A DNA stretch of 46,870 nt from a virus, in the IMG/VR virus record IMGVR_UViG_3300020205_001735, positions 1-46,870 of that record; one strand, written 5' to 3'. This document shows, in pieces, positions 12,001 to 18,771 of the stretch. The notes beneath the pieces are model-generated. The model ran no database searches. It was not told the origin of the DNA and saw only the letters and a program-made list of their open reading frames with translations. Within the stretch, counting starts at the first letter, position 1, and the number at the start of each line of letters is the position of its first letter. The translations under genes and the position numbers were made by a program.

Positions 12001-12142
12001 AGCCGTTTCTACTTAAAACGTCATCTACCTTCGCTGCGTATTCAGGATCTTCCATTTTAGATTGGAAATCCTCAAATGTAGCAGGAGCCTTTATTCTATC
12101 GTCAGCTTGTAATTCGTTAAAGAGGTCTTGTAAGGTTGCCAT
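1..12142 (-). CDS. giant polyvalent virion protein (C-terminus beyond window)
   Basis: One frame stays open from the ATG at 12142 to the left edge, at least 4047 codons, with the C-terminus missing. Visible parts in order: acidic Pro/Gln-rich N-terminus; a Gly/Ala-rich hydrophobic stretch near residues 915-1010 that could contact membrane; a low-complexity Glu/Gln/Gly linker near 1320-1390; a zinc-metallopeptidase motif HEVTH at 1568-1572 (7427-7441) with a Glu-rich helix downstream; a coiled coil near 1890-2000; an ADP-ribosyltransferase-like segment near 2272-2360 (YRGSS, GIYWT, then AADYT); a second acidic/Lys linker near 2665-2760; then long helical regions. Such mosaics of peptidase, ART and helical domains are known as phage polyvalent proteins, injected with DNA to act on host targets. 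It is last in the late block, after two ejection-type genes, with its own -7 box. The protein functions are inferred. Confidence 0.93.
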   Translation of the reverse strand, partial: MATLQDLFNELQADDRIKAPATFEDFQSKMEDPEYAAKVDDVLSRNGYDTNAYEGLKKKEESMVESAALSQQESEQPSEVTEPIQTVGTEPVEEPLNINELDINQFSIATQSPEIEMPISAVGVNPISNDQTQNVVDPIQNQVAPTQDDTDHPVSKITNLAKNLKKKLTDHPFMAMSKDIALGTAAFSMDEDEVENTLDAQEDVDTDKDKDKEPKEKKMKRKTANQITAETGIEFTSRDGAYEDLRKTRVYGIKTNSEKGTIEMIWKKENDPGSRGTLVEVPIDSATYREWVSNRIEGGMGFDDYNGNDQDWEDLKRATLTVSGYKPTIGGQEVAEDININYNAHLEKTNRSPTLFYPQIEIKEGEEKDRTFFEKVVDYTKEKVSDVEAATIRASEYLKERARKRQEDIETYRIAEQAVANTTYVTKADESFRNSPYNSSWTNDILEKYQIPISELLLDGNKEQILAKIELDYLKDFNPKIIADGLQAKGFEKELSPFAEETREEYTKKFNEAKRAEAERLYNMAKRDAQFHLAELAIMNQIEKGNPKFRYEDVERLRKIKNQGLESAGISDYATGYEDEAGIYGLTKTAEENYSADVNIANARFARNMIEYANSEYTGYYKSLAGMSSMNLQEKGISNDARTLNGRKKELASKVEESKKRNNIPDDAAVKNSVKGAKAVVTEMTAIDKQIEEKTNQYNAMLVEENGQKVFKDEADFAAGEKIRGEVEALLQKREEVKLKMNEFSPVLEVVQKYSDETRDAYNEMITIDSELSRFGSDKDVKLLQDLSPTLELIEGYDLNREMTIDPKTGRPYSWVTGARKDRGELGEFTMLNTYEDNVETAEKIEAENDTWVEAFGKGAWGTVKNMGGSTLLTGEYLSSFVVPGETFLSDDPNTWTAVDNTKVMYGNKMERIGRETVNPAYEEWGAKWLVGSLGSIAPYILASWAGGGSGGFFQIAKTQGLKAAAKTTLTSQTTAFFTTLAVGNYTKEFEDAGYDPAIALLGGSMLGAATSWMESLFPELPEFERLAMKSAVQKIVSEGIKNGLSPQQITKQLLNGFWKTTGKSIVNVGTGFAQEGSEEGGTFIVEQGVMSAAGVRENEFIDPKTGNFGSTTKDFFTTVGLGGITGVFTSGGSVLKTLIQEKSTNLVGKQAQLSIAQNFDEAVSIVSAENEGFKESDAYKQVKNIKDRYDEMASNPKFQEFDDVAKGEILNANINLTEMMNADKSLQTKGITDIKLQEDIKGTQEELNKLFEVSQERVDQRNELNNQLKELGVTAFQVNAEGKVSGMQFDEYTTTEEQTENTPKIVELIEKTNTKTQENAIQEPGTGEVLQRQPQETGEAGSERKGVEPVLEGKDTTQEGGKEEIIATPKEQKEPQAMQTDIDQVQQSTGTVINLNEDGTLTINAPKRGGQSKKDAAIENAKQELAKLGYNVESRVTQPVQEQTQQEEVQKEPTDEEFDTAIKETENMGIVAGSQSMNELQKRTAQDPKKGKIVAQASRAVKALKSLFPNMNIVLHESDESYNNAMNTLGGTVNSRGQFVYKPSADGNIQGAVHINLNRANARTIAHEVTHAALLKMFKGDGKVFSNFKDKLKDIAKDRKMIIKDKDGNEVETTWGAEAEKLAEKYTDEKGFTSEDRAEEYLSELAGLVAELDVNKPENKSILQKIAEFINNFILSNPQLKALGITPISDTSSAEEVLEFFETLGKKISRGETVDSGPFNELLESEPYSTSEAVEVDPNTFVAQPVQTKSQIGDYQVPNNIEILQTADLPVNTLEEKIKEYNGRVIMITSDATGYGVDKDGDPILGGPGFASNATNVEDGIGFASVSVGTVKSTYTLAEKSYGEGKVLVLIMVQNPHTTINNSYGSKYIIRGLSEIRKSSESEFKKTIDSIKDFINNSTSLKKEINKINKSITDLNTSVKEETGKLQDLQKQRKEKLAEIQKNKGDKKLSNKLEGNLKTIDKKILTKNEKIAASKEQIKELSEKRSRGSIENLIKFFSSIKKDSDIDALVEEYLLDTTFNVRKILGQGLIVKNKDVKPNKNTTYSKIALNNAGYNIYEFLKEYGDNTILDEDMMLNDKGGFLVGGFELDVLPAEERLALINDTQSRGIKHPLFNAKLPGTKHFRLDALYPVNQNFVRFAKPDKAINLNKEEIDKAVKKFFPGKNEYSELSAAEKTKIKNEYFGPKGLLVDKTPDVATKVAKGEGFVPQEGASEKLQKAKFKTKPGVKTKAQLDDDIETVFKDNPKLSTIGTVKEYADYLMNIFPKSLLKDIFYRGSSDPNMIESEDIDPKKGTGAKNLGIGIYWTPNKKKAADYTKGGVGKILAAILDVRKFHVTDINSITQRGYITPNNLTVSEVTNGADALISYKGLDKDNHVDFKTDGTGITHISEYVGPVDENGLPAYQKFNETTPEFDQLAVDSNAQVHILGSKKDVEGFKNFVEGKKTGVVAKAQIDIDAEESPLYQRRTKEDVPFVSNEQVKNDVPKMDATTRQTEAKNIKIEPGMLVGSRININASRSLGYPVLTIHHTFDKGKPQKENPNASKGEAIGQRGNITLSNVNFNVSQSERNKIAEGRAKGVMAMAVGRVIDAEPNFDGIELSFNPNREHLFVDSEGRAVKSAEEVTVMGFKAYARGKISYFEDFEDPRNPQYTAPSQTKFAKTKEELVNMADDVQTGNTTVEEVGVPEVAPEVVAEAITAFSDAIENGSTIEEATEEVALVLENSAEEGPRKVTPPSEKTEPISTNKKEEKPKTEKKEKTEGPTLNDPETIVAFTIAGNAKSIMDVEGITQSEAVNKAVLEMTNGDQESADRYLAQPGVKEAINNKVKQIKAKTERDLESASPKITISERKLLLERVKSEIKAALEGRKEGKKEGVDQAKEQAQKTIDALNKKLEDGKITKQELQDRIKELGYNIRFEAGVARLAGEKTGKSMGKKVGEFIGYFKGLKAGRTEQRGLGALVSDYIKDVIDNEFGKKGTVSPATLKSIARRAATISNQKQLDAFVSYLDKIIANRRLAEGLNEIKKLQKKVLNKVGYQYTSNMKMFAKFDMFTADGDLAFDMDTMIEYLDALRELTSDRVPKIGKMMNLFDEMYDINQQNQPNPIDLADTIQKWQDAVDKLLVQGKTINDFDEYKSFKREVGKYMRALNTLLDTGVISEAQYDSAKNQVIEGSAVTDTYAPQFQDQIDDLKKMLVNGITDNGGYGLIDSIDDWLNNSPNTFTENQKKLIDQLKRATPNNLMTLSLEDLDLLNQVVSQIAEAGFVDEKNLRTLLDRAEIRGNEVGKSLVEQSKKVRNKYSNPKNGYIKMMRDTLGKSVVFWESRLGMKENGAFRKHLVDPIVRAINGWEKDSQRILKNYQKKVESLRSRNILKNAPGIGKLINRTKIEKFKLTTDGTLVSDGTLKVSKDAYDRVMIGVIGHVLDNAWNAKQKKKTVNDWLGKQMLSATERNKMQNEDVNELDIVNNVYNDLKQMFPDGKGGLDHMAVLEAFESDPTSILTSGQLEYYNVVRSTLQEAGEYINSASGMRNQQHELNPYYMPRQSIGTGKAALTSTDISYNKNVGAAIRSGASYQRVLQVPVEAIRYNVDRLVMTNVNEGLRDYYLTEAKRYVKEVFSNAQENASSDEVVMLNNLKQLSDTIAPFALEKSESTIGLSKLMGKFFVDALIGIVRTPVEFTTNLIAYAVGNRSSKSLTLPFSPKEKQETDKLLSEFDSSVQFTGLEKKVKISGKKGVDGYLDRESNFGLINKFLNNITGFMRKGEWKSQFEREFQNNTGEKFNYEKHFVKEKGKYYDEMNKAASDADFRMRRIMKGGNKAEQRQFIEWFPFVKKARISADSPAAPFVGMFSGFINHDADNLIGGLRKVVTRGEIKDGLTQSLGAYSRLALYPVLMVIGKAVANLNFGDDDEKEEAEETLNSLKTPEGWVDLAIFSAKQVGATLFGGKYAAGGKVVGSLLLDAAYTISEDRRQRRFIEDTMRELYFVDPIDFYSLPSEKDDIALQISANLEPIIGMLVNTAADFVKDVRDKGREQVTLYDIYEWTQQTEEGKQWMYM

Positions 12143-12158
12143 ATTAAAATTGTATGTA

Positions 12159-12166
12159 CAAATATA
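12159..12166 (-). promoter_or_regulatory. -7 box TATATTTG for the giant gene
   Basis: On the minus strand this reads TATATTTG, a full match to the Bacteroidota -7 consensus TAnnTTTG. It lies 17 bases before the ATG at 12142, inside the 64-base gap after the 483-residue gene. No convincing TTG was found at -33, so the call rests on the -7 box and on its spacing, which is shared with other promoters here. Confidence 0.55.
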
Positions 12167-12206
12167 CAAATTTCATCTAATAGGTAACCCTTATTTTTTT
12201 AACGAT

Positions 12207-13658
12207 TTATTTCCCCTCTATATTGTTTACAAGATACTGGTCTATAAATGATTGGTAATTTACACCTAAAGAACCTTCTAGGGCTTGTCTATTTCCTTGG
12301 CCGTAAGTAACAAACGGATGGGTTAATTTTTTACCTCCCTTGTAAAAATTTTGAGACAATCCTCCAGCGTTTAATATAACGTGACCCATTGAATTTCCTT
12401 TCTCGTCAACTAAGTCTACCCACACGTTACCCAACTGGTCTTCATATATCCATGCAGGCTTACCTTGTGTACTTTTACCCTTTTCATCTGTAAATGATTT
12501 TCCAGCAAAAGCTTGAGCAAACTTATCGTTAGGGTCTACCTTAACAGCTTTTTTATGAGAAGATTGCAATCTCCATAATTCGGAAGATGGTATTAATATA
12601 CCTTGCCCTACAGCATTTGGATTTTTAAAAGCATAGTCCCCTAAACCGTAGTCAGTAGGATTATCACTACCATTTTTCACCTCTAAGAATGGATCTCTGT
12701 CGTTATCACCTGCCGAAAAGAATAAATTACCTTCGTTTGCAAGTTTATTTACATCTACTGTAAGTTGAGTTGTAGCTAGAGGAGTAGTTGTAATAACATC
12801 TGCTTTTGATGGAGTGCTTCCACCACCTACATTTTGACTCATGCTTATAGAAGTTCTAGAAGCCTGCTCTTTACTTTCTCTCATCAATCTCTCATTTTCA
12901 ATTCTCTCATCTAAAAATTCTGCAAAAGAATTTTGACCAAAACCTTCTTCTTTTTTATTATGCCTAACTTCCCATTGTTTTAGAGCAATTTTATACCCAT
13001 CTTTAGACGCTAGCAGTAAAGGAATTTGTTTTAATTTCTCCTTAAAAATGTTTTGATAATCAACTGAATCTTTATCTATATCAGTAATTTCCTTGTCTGT
13101 TGCAGCATCATCAATTTCTTCATTTATCCAATCGTTATACGGAAAATCTCTTAAAAGTGTAGGGTCAAAATTTTGAGTAGCAGCCAACTTATCATCCGGT
13201 GTTTTAGCGTTGTTGTAATCATCCATTACCGCAAATACCATCTCTGGATCAACACCGTATTGAGGGTTGTCAACTTTGTTTCTAAATTCTTGTTTTTTCG
13301 TTTCCGCAAGAGCAGCGGTATCGGCCTCATCTTTAATTTGATTTTCCCACACACTATATGCTTGACCTTCTGGAGTAGATATGCTTGCTATATCACCTCC
13401 TGCGGCTGTAATCGCGGCAAAAGTTTCAAGTCCCTCTTTGTATTTTCCAGATATATGCTCCTTCATTTTAGGGTCAACTACCTTTCCGTAATCAAATCCC
13501 TTGAGTTTAGCCATCTGCTTCTCTTGGTTAACCCTTTGTTTTTCGGAGGCTTTTGCAATAGCTTCTATTTGTACCGATTTATCCTTAATCTGATGCACAT
13601 AAGCTGCGCCTGTCCCTACTTGTCCTTGCGGTACATATAATCCTGGTGTTAATGCCAT
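12207..13658 (-). CDS. probable internal virion / ejection protein
   Basis: A 483-residue soluble protein with no signal peptide or membrane segment. The N-terminal third (about residues 25-75) is Lys/Gln/Glu-rich and helical. The middle is acidic (DDYNNAKTPDDK, EEIDDAATDKEITD) and the C-terminal part is richer in Gly, aromatic and beta-type residues. I do not recognise a named domain. It lies 4 bases after the 219-residue gene and 64 bases before the giant gene. In podoviruses and crAss-like phages, genes here, between the tail-tip protein and the giant protein, commonly encode cargo proteins ejected into the cell. That role is inferred from position and composition. Confidence 0.85.
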   Translation of the reverse strand: MALTPGLYVPQGQVGTGAAYVHQIKDKSVQIEAIAKASEKQRVNQEKQMAKLKGFDYGKVVDPKMKEHISGKYKEGLETFAAITAAGGDIASISTPEGQAYSVWENQIKDEADTAALAETKKQEFRNKVDNPQYGVDPEMVFAVMDDYNNAKTPDDKLAATQNFDPTLLRDFPYNDWINEEIDDAATDKEITDIDKDSVDYQNIFKEKLKQIPLLLASKDGYKIALKQWEVRHNKKEEGFGQNSFAEFLDERIENERLMRESKEQASRTSISMSQNVGGGSTPSKADVITTTPLATTQLTVDVNKLANEGNLFFSAGDNDRDPFLEVKNGSDNPTDYGLGDYAFKNPNAVGQGILIPSSELWRLQSSHKKAVKVDPNDKFAQAFAGKSFTDEKGKSTQGKPAWIYEDQLGNVWVDLVDEKGNSMGHVILNAGGLSQNFYKGGKKLTHPFVTYGQGNRQALEGSLGVNYQSFIDQYLVNNIEGK

Positions 13659-13662
13659 CTTT

Positions 13663-14322
13663 TTACGTTGTTGGAGGGTTTTGATTTTTTTTCGCCATCT
13701 CTTCTAAAATCTTCATTATAAGCTCATTATCTTTTGCTTGGCCTTGTGATAGGGCTTGATTTGCTGCTGCGGTGGATGACATATCAACACCTGCGCTTAC
13801 ACCACCTCCGATGTTTTGAAGACCTGCTTGCTTCATTGCAGCAATCTCTTCCACCTTTTGAGTGTACGGGTTCATTTGATTAACTTGGAACGCTTGGTCT
13901 GCGTATTGTTGGAGACCTGCCTTTCCTTGTAGGTAATTCTGTTGGAGAACCAACTTCTGTTGAGCAGCGTTTGCAAGTAGGTCAGCAACAGTTTGTTGAG
14001 TACCTGCACCTGCCTGAACCAAAGCACCTAAACCTGCTGCTCCTGATGGAGCCATGTTGGCAATACTCTGAGTTGTGTTGGCTAAACTTTGGTTTGCTCC
14101 CTGCATCTGTTGAGCAAGTCCTGGAGCTTCTCCTTGAGCTAAGGCAAGTTGACCTTGGTTAGCTGCTTTTGCCTCTGTATAATCGTAAACTGGTCTGTCT
14201 CCAAGTTTCTTTTGGAGTTGCTTCGCTTTAATAAGTTGATATGTACCCATACCTAGTGTGCCTGCTATTTCAGCCGCTTGTAAGTACGGGTTTGCTTTTG
14301 CTAATCCTTCCATTCCTGCCAT
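13663..14322 (-). CDS. probable internal virion protein (gp14-like composition)
   Basis: A 219-residue protein dominated by Ala, Gln and Gly, predicted mostly helical. Residues 1-35 include a small hydrophobic Gly-containing stretch (AAEIAGTLGMGTYQLIKA) of the kind found near the N-terminus of small podoviral ejection proteins such as T7 gp14. Similarity is compositional only; I see no diagnostic motif. A Gln/Ala-rich centre (about 65-150) could form coiled coils. The start at 14322 is supported by a -7 box 16 bases upstream, so this gene probably opens a small transcription unit with the 483-residue gene 4 bases downstream. Confidence 0.85.
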   Translation of the reverse strand: MAGMEGLAKANPYLQAAEIAGTLGMGTYQLIKAKQLQKKLGDRPVYDYTEAKAANQGQLALAQGEAPGLAQQMQGANQSLANTTQSIANMAPSGAAGLGALVQAGAGTQQTVADLLANAAQQKLVLQQNYLQGKAGLQQYADQAFQVNQMNPYTQKVEEIAAMKQAGLQNIGGGVSAGVDMSSTAAANQALSQGQAKDNELIMKILEEMAKKNQNPPTT

Positions 14323-14337
14323 AACTCAAATTTTAAT

Positions 14338-14345
14338 CAAATATA
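14338..14345 (-). promoter_or_regulatory. -7 box TATATTTG for the ejection-protein genes
   Basis: The minus strand reads TATATTTG, matching TAnnTTTG exactly, 16 bases before the ATG at 14322 and in the 30-base gap after the 1471-residue tail gene. No clear -33 TTG is visible at standard spacing. The spacing to the start codon matches the other late -7 boxes. Confidence 0.55.
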
Positions 14346-14352
14346 CAAATTT

Positions 14353-17300
14353 TTATTGGAGTAAAGGTTCAGATGGGACAAAGTTGACATTTGCTGAGAA
14401 CAAAATCATCTTGTTTGATGAATCTGAGTTCGTTAAGCTGTGTTTCAAAACGTATCCTCTCAATTCTCTTCCGTTTATTCTTTTCAAAACTCCTAATATA
14501 TACGGATTTGGATCACTTAAGTCTCTGAAGTATTTAGAGACATAGTAAGACTCTTGGTTCCTAAAGTTATTAATCAGTATATTAGAAACCATTCCTGTGA
14601 TAGGGTATTGGACTGTGATAGGGTATTGGTTTGTTGGAGGAACGCTTACTCCTACACTAAACGGCATATTCGACTGGGTCATGAAGGTTAAGAACCTTTT
14701 AACTATTGTCGGATTTGAGTTGAATAAAAAGTCAATCTGCTGCACACGACCTTCGTTAAAGAAATTCAACTCACCGCCCCCATCTTCCTCGTACAACTTA
14801 CCCATATTTATTGTTGGATTTCCCCCAACAGTATAAGCTCTATTACCAAACTGAGTTGCCCACAATACAGGTTGGAACATATAAGAGGACCATCTCTGTC
14901 TGTTGAAAGAGTATACAATGTTTTGACCATTAAGTTCCGCGTTTGGATATACAGTTATTATACCTTCAGATTTCCTCTCATTAGTTGAGAAAGTTTCCTG
15001 GACAGTAATATCTGTGTTTCCACCACCAAATGTGGCAATTGCAACTGTGTAAGTGCCGTTGTTCCCTGGGTAAAATGCCCCTGTTACAGTAAAGACAGTT
15101 CCCTCTGAGAAATATGACACATAGTTACCAGCTAAACTAATAAAATTGGGTAAAACAATGTCGTAGCCTTCAAACTGTATGCTATTAGGAATTACATCCA
15201 AATTAGTTCCTGAATATAAAACATACTCCCCATTTGAACGATTGATATGAGAAACAATATTTATAGGTAGGCCACCTAACTCATAATCTCTGATATCATT
15301 AGTAAAGGTACGAATGCCTACAGAGAACTTATGAGGTCCATCGCACACATTAACTAAACCACCTTGAGTTGCTTGAACAACTGCTGCGTTGTAGAAGTCG
15401 TAGAAGAATACATTATTCTCAACCTTAGCCACAGATCCTGGGTGGATACATCCGTAGTCATCATCGTGAGGACGAACACCTGCAAATGTTTTGTCAGAGA
15501 GGATTACATTATTTGTTCCATCTCCATTAAGAGCAAATGCCTTTTGGATGTAGACGGAAGATATCTTTTTGTCTTGGAAAGCCTTGAGAGTGTCTCCAAT
15601 TTGCATTAACTTGTTTATACCTCCATGCTCATCTTTTAGCACTACATTATTGAAAAACTCTATTCGGCTAAGTCCGTTAATTTGAGTATTGTCAATAAGT
15701 GCGTTGGTATGATAAATAGATGCTTTCAAGTGTTGCTGTTTTGCAAATGGAGAAAATAAACCTAAACGACCTTTATTGTTCCAATTAGATGTGTAAAAGT
15801 CAGAGTAGTGAGGGTCTTCACAAAACCAACCTGCAACGTTATCGTTAGCGTCTCGAATATTTGCAGAGCCTCCTAGATATTTATAACCTGTAGACATTAC
15901 CCTTTGACGAATGTAAACATCACCACAATTTAAATAAACTTCCCCTTCACTCGTGTCGTAAACTTGGTTTACATCACCACCATGAGACCTCTCTGATGTA
16001 TGTGGATTTAGAACAGGAAATTCTACACCTACCTCATACCAAGGGTCATTTGAACTTTCTGCCTTTGGAGTATAAATCTCAATTTGAAATCCCCCTGTGC
16101 AAATAGCCCTATTAGAGTCACTTCCACTAAATACTAAATATTGACCTAATAAGTTTGCGTCAAAATTATTAACAGTTACAGTTTCGGCAAGTGAAGAACT
16201 TCCAGGGTTGTATTCTAAAACATTTAACTCTTGTTCTAAATTAGATTCCTGCGTTACATATGAAGGGTAATATTGCGACTGGTCGTAATCTGAACCTGAA
16301 GCGTTAGCAATTGAATAAGAACTTGAATTCGCAGCTATAAATATAGATGCAAGTGGGACGGCTCCCGTAAGAACTATATCTACATAAAATATAATAATTT
16401 GACCTGAAGATACTGATATTATTGTTTGTCCTGTTATATTAGAAAACACAAACACATTAGACGTGTTTGTAATAGAAGCGGAAGCAATAGCTGTAAATGT
16501 GGCTGAAGTTGTGTTATAAGCGTATATAGTTGCTGTTGCTCCAGAAGCTGTAGGACCAAAAGAAGCTATTACATTTGTACTTACATTAAAATTATAATTT
16601 CCTGAAGAAGGTGCGGTAAAAACACCACTCGACATAGTTGATCCAGGATCATACGTTTCTGAAATATATGAAGATAAATTGAGTCGATATTGATTAGTAA
16701 AAGGAATATATTGAGGCACGCTAACACTACCAAAATTTGCTGTAAAAAGATTTATATTAAGATAATCTCTTTCAAACAAAGCTCTTTGCCTAACGAAACG
16801 AACAAAGTCTCCTTTTGATGGAGTTTGATTAATTGATGCTCCTAAAATATTACCCTTATAGTAACTATCTAAAACAAGTTGAACAGTTGAATCAGGATTA
16901 AAAACAACTTCTTTAACAGACCTTTGCTGAAAATTTGAAATATTTGTAGAGGGTTTGTATAATATCTGATAAGTATCTGCCCACATTGGTGGTTGATATG
17001 TAGGAGAGATTAACAAATTTATATTACTGAAATATGGCTTTCTATTCAAGCCGATAGGTTGGTTTAGTTGATTGTCAGTATAATCTGTATTAAAAGGAAC
17101 GTACACATCCCCAGCAGGGACTGTTAAAACTGTTCCGTCTCTATTTGCCCTGTCGTAATATTGAAAAGCAAACTCATGTTTTGCTCCTGACTTAAATGTT
17201 CGGGTGGCTTTATTTTCACGAAAAACTATAACTAAACCATTAGTAGTTTGAGTTGACTGCGCTTGTGTTCTATTATACCAAGTTTTTCCTACTACTTTTA

Positions 17301-18768
17301 AAGATGGCCAAGCTACAGATGGGAACGGACCGGTTGCTGACCCAGGAGCCTCAACTGTTGATGATATACCAAAAGTTAATAAATAAGATTGAAGAAGAAC
17401 ACACAACTGAGTTAATTTCAACAAATCGGTTGTGTAAATAGTCGGGTCAATATATGGAACTGTAAAGTAAATTGTAGGGTTAGGAGCTATTATATTTGCC
17501 GAAGATGTGCTATAATTTTTTAACTGAAGTGTTATTATATCTCCAGGTTGAAATCTGTATTTAATAAAAGAATCAGCAATAGGATTAAAATAGATATAAA
17601 AACCTCTTTTGGCAAGAGGGGTTGAAGGATTCCAATCGTTAAAAAAAGAAGCTAGTGGATATGTAAACGCTGTATTTTGAATTGGGTAATTCTGAACAGA
17701 AAAAGCAACATCACTGTCGGTTATTTCCTGCTTATCATACCCCTCTACATAATTACCTATCGCAAACTCATTAGAGGGCAAATACTCAATTGTTTTTGCA
17801 ATCTGAGGCACTAGGTCGTAGTTTCTTTCAGAGTTGCTTATTGCAGGCCCAGAGGTCTCATTTTTAAAGTTAATTACTTCCGCTGAGTAGTCGGACCAAC
17901 CTAATTGAATTTTATCGTATTCCTTATATAAAAAAAACTCTCCTGTGTTTCCGATACGATACGCCACACGAATTAATCGAACTATAGAAGATCCTGTGCT
18001 TATATCTAAGCGGATAGTGTTATCAACATACGGATCGATGTTAACTGTCTGATTAATATATTCGGATGCGGTAGGTAAAGTCATCTCTGAGATTGGAGAC
18101 CAAGCCGACTCCTCGTTATCGTCATACACATACTGATAGCGAAACTGAAATAATTTATTCTTTAGATTATTGGAGTTCTCTGTTGTGTCTGAATCGTATA
18201 CAAATGTCGGAGAGAATAGAGGTGGATGTTTAATCCAATCTAAGTTATTAAAAGTAATTTCAGAATATCCAAGAGGAGAAGTTCCTCCGGATTCTGTATA
18301 CCTAATTGCCTTAGCAATATTTATTTTTCTAGGAGGATTAAAGTCATTATCTGCATACTGACCAAAATAATTGTCCGTCCAATACAGCAAGTTGTTCACA
18401 ACAGACGCGTGATAGATTTGATTACTCTTCTTGAAGTTTAATAAAACGTCTTGTAGTATCAATTCGTATGAAAAATTTTCAACGTAGTATCTCCATATGG
18501 AATGGTCACCATTCTCATTCCATATAAATAAGATTAGTGCCTTACTCTCTACATCTTCACAAGACCCAATTATAACATTAACACCTGCGGCAAGGTCAGT
18601 ATTTTGTTGGAGAGTGTTCCCAGTCATTGACTGTATTGCTCCCTCCATAGGAGTGTTTACACCATAGTTACGAGAATAAGCTGCGTATCTATAATCCCCA
18701 TTAGGTATAAGACGATCTTCATCGTCTGTGTTCATACCTCCGTTAAAAAACACTCCTTCTTGATACAT
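14353..18768 (-). CDS. long tail-tip / 'stabilization' (muzzle-like) protein
   Basis: A 1471-residue beta-rich protein. Its N-terminus (GGMNTDDEDRLIPNGDYRYA, then GAIQSMTGN) is the style that opens the large 'phage stabilization' or muzzle proteins of crAss-like phages, which close the distal end of the short tail. Around residues 705-825 lies a Thr/Ser/Ala-rich block with FTAPSSGNYNFNV, typical of C1q/TNF-like jelly-roll domains, which looks like an inserted surface domain. A second Gly/Thr-rich segment near 1215-1260 (FTVTGAFYPGNNGTYTV) may be another small beta domain. It follows three ring-like genes by 3 bases and precedes the ejection genes. Family assignment is from recall of the N-terminal pattern and gene order. 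Confidence 0.88.
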   Translation of the reverse strand: MYQEGVFFNGGMNTDDEDRLIPNGDYRYAAYSRNYGVNTPMEGAIQSMTGNTLQQNTDLAAGVNVIIGSCEDVESKALILFIWNENGDHSIWRYYVENFSYELILQDVLLNFKKSNQIYHASVVNNLLYWTDNYFGQYADNDFNPPRKINIAKAIRYTESGGTSPLGYSEITFNNLDWIKHPPLFSPTFVYDSDTTENSNNLKNKLFQFRYQYVYDDNEESAWSPISEMTLPTASEYINQTVNIDPYVDNTIRLDISTGSSIVRLIRVAYRIGNTGEFFLYKEYDKIQLGWSDYSAEVINFKNETSGPAISNSERNYDLVPQIAKTIEYLPSNEFAIGNYVEGYDKQEITDSDVAFSVQNYPIQNTAFTYPLASFFNDWNPSTPLAKRGFYIYFNPIADSFIKYRFQPGDIITLQLKNYSTSSANIIAPNPTIYFTVPYIDPTIYTTDLLKLTQLCVLLQSYLLTFGISSTVEAPGSATGPFPSVAWPSLKVVGKTWYNRTQAQSTQTTNGLVIVFRENKATRTFKSGAKHEFAFQYYDRANRDGTVLTVPAGDVYVPFNTDYTDNQLNQPIGLNRKPYFSNINLLISPTYQPPMWADTYQILYKPSTNISNFQQRSVKEVVFNPDSTVQLVLDSYYKGNILGASINQTPSKGDFVRFVRQRALFERDYLNINLFTANFGSVSVPQYIPFTNQYRLNLSSYISETYDPGSTMSSGVFTAPSSGNYNFNVSTNVIASFGPTASGATATIYAYNTTSATFTAIASASITNTSNVFVFSNITGQTIISVSSGQIIIFYVDIVLTGAVPLASIFIAANSSSYSIANASGSDYDQSQYYPSYVTQESNLEQELNVLEYNPGSSSLAETVTVNNFDANLLGQYLVFSGSDSNRAICTGGFQIEIYTPKAESSNDPWYEVGVEFPVLNPHTSERSHGGDVNQVYDTSEGEVYLNCGDVYIRQRVMSTGYKYLGGSANIRDANDNVAGWFCEDPHYSDFYTSNWNNKGRLGLFSPFAKQQHLKASIYHTNALIDNTQINGLSRIEFFNNVVLKDEHGGINKLMQIGDTLKAFQDKKISSVYIQKAFALNGDGTNNVILSDKTFAGVRPHDDDYGCIHPGSVAKVENNVFFYDFYNAAVVQATQGGLVNVCDGPHKFSVGIRTFTNDIRDYELGGLPINIVSHINRSNGEYVLYSGTNLDVIPNSIQFEGYDIVLPNFISLAGNYVSYFSEGTVFTVTGAFYPGNNGTYTVAIATFGGGNTDITVQETFSTNERKSEGIITVYPNAELNGQNIVYSFNRQRWSSYMFQPVLWATQFGNRAYTVGGNPTINMGKLYEEDGGGELNFFNEGRVQQIDFLFNSNPTIVKRFLTFMTQSNMPFSVGVSVPPTNQYPITVQYPITGMVSNILINNFRNQESYYVSKYFRDLSDPNPYILGVLKRINGRELRGYVLKHSLTNSDSSNKMILFSANVNFVPSEPLLQ

Positions 18769-18771
18769 ATA

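Noticed and set aside
1-12142. A virion RNA polymerase in the giant protein, as in N4 or crAss-like phages
   Set aside because: I found no polymerase catalytic motif such as DxDGD in a fitting context in the segments translated; the phrase TADGDLAFDMD near 2990 lies in a helical region and is not enough. The unseen C-terminus leaves this open.
13173-13640. 155-codon plus-strand frame
   Set aside because: Antisense to the 483-residue virion gene, with shadow composition.
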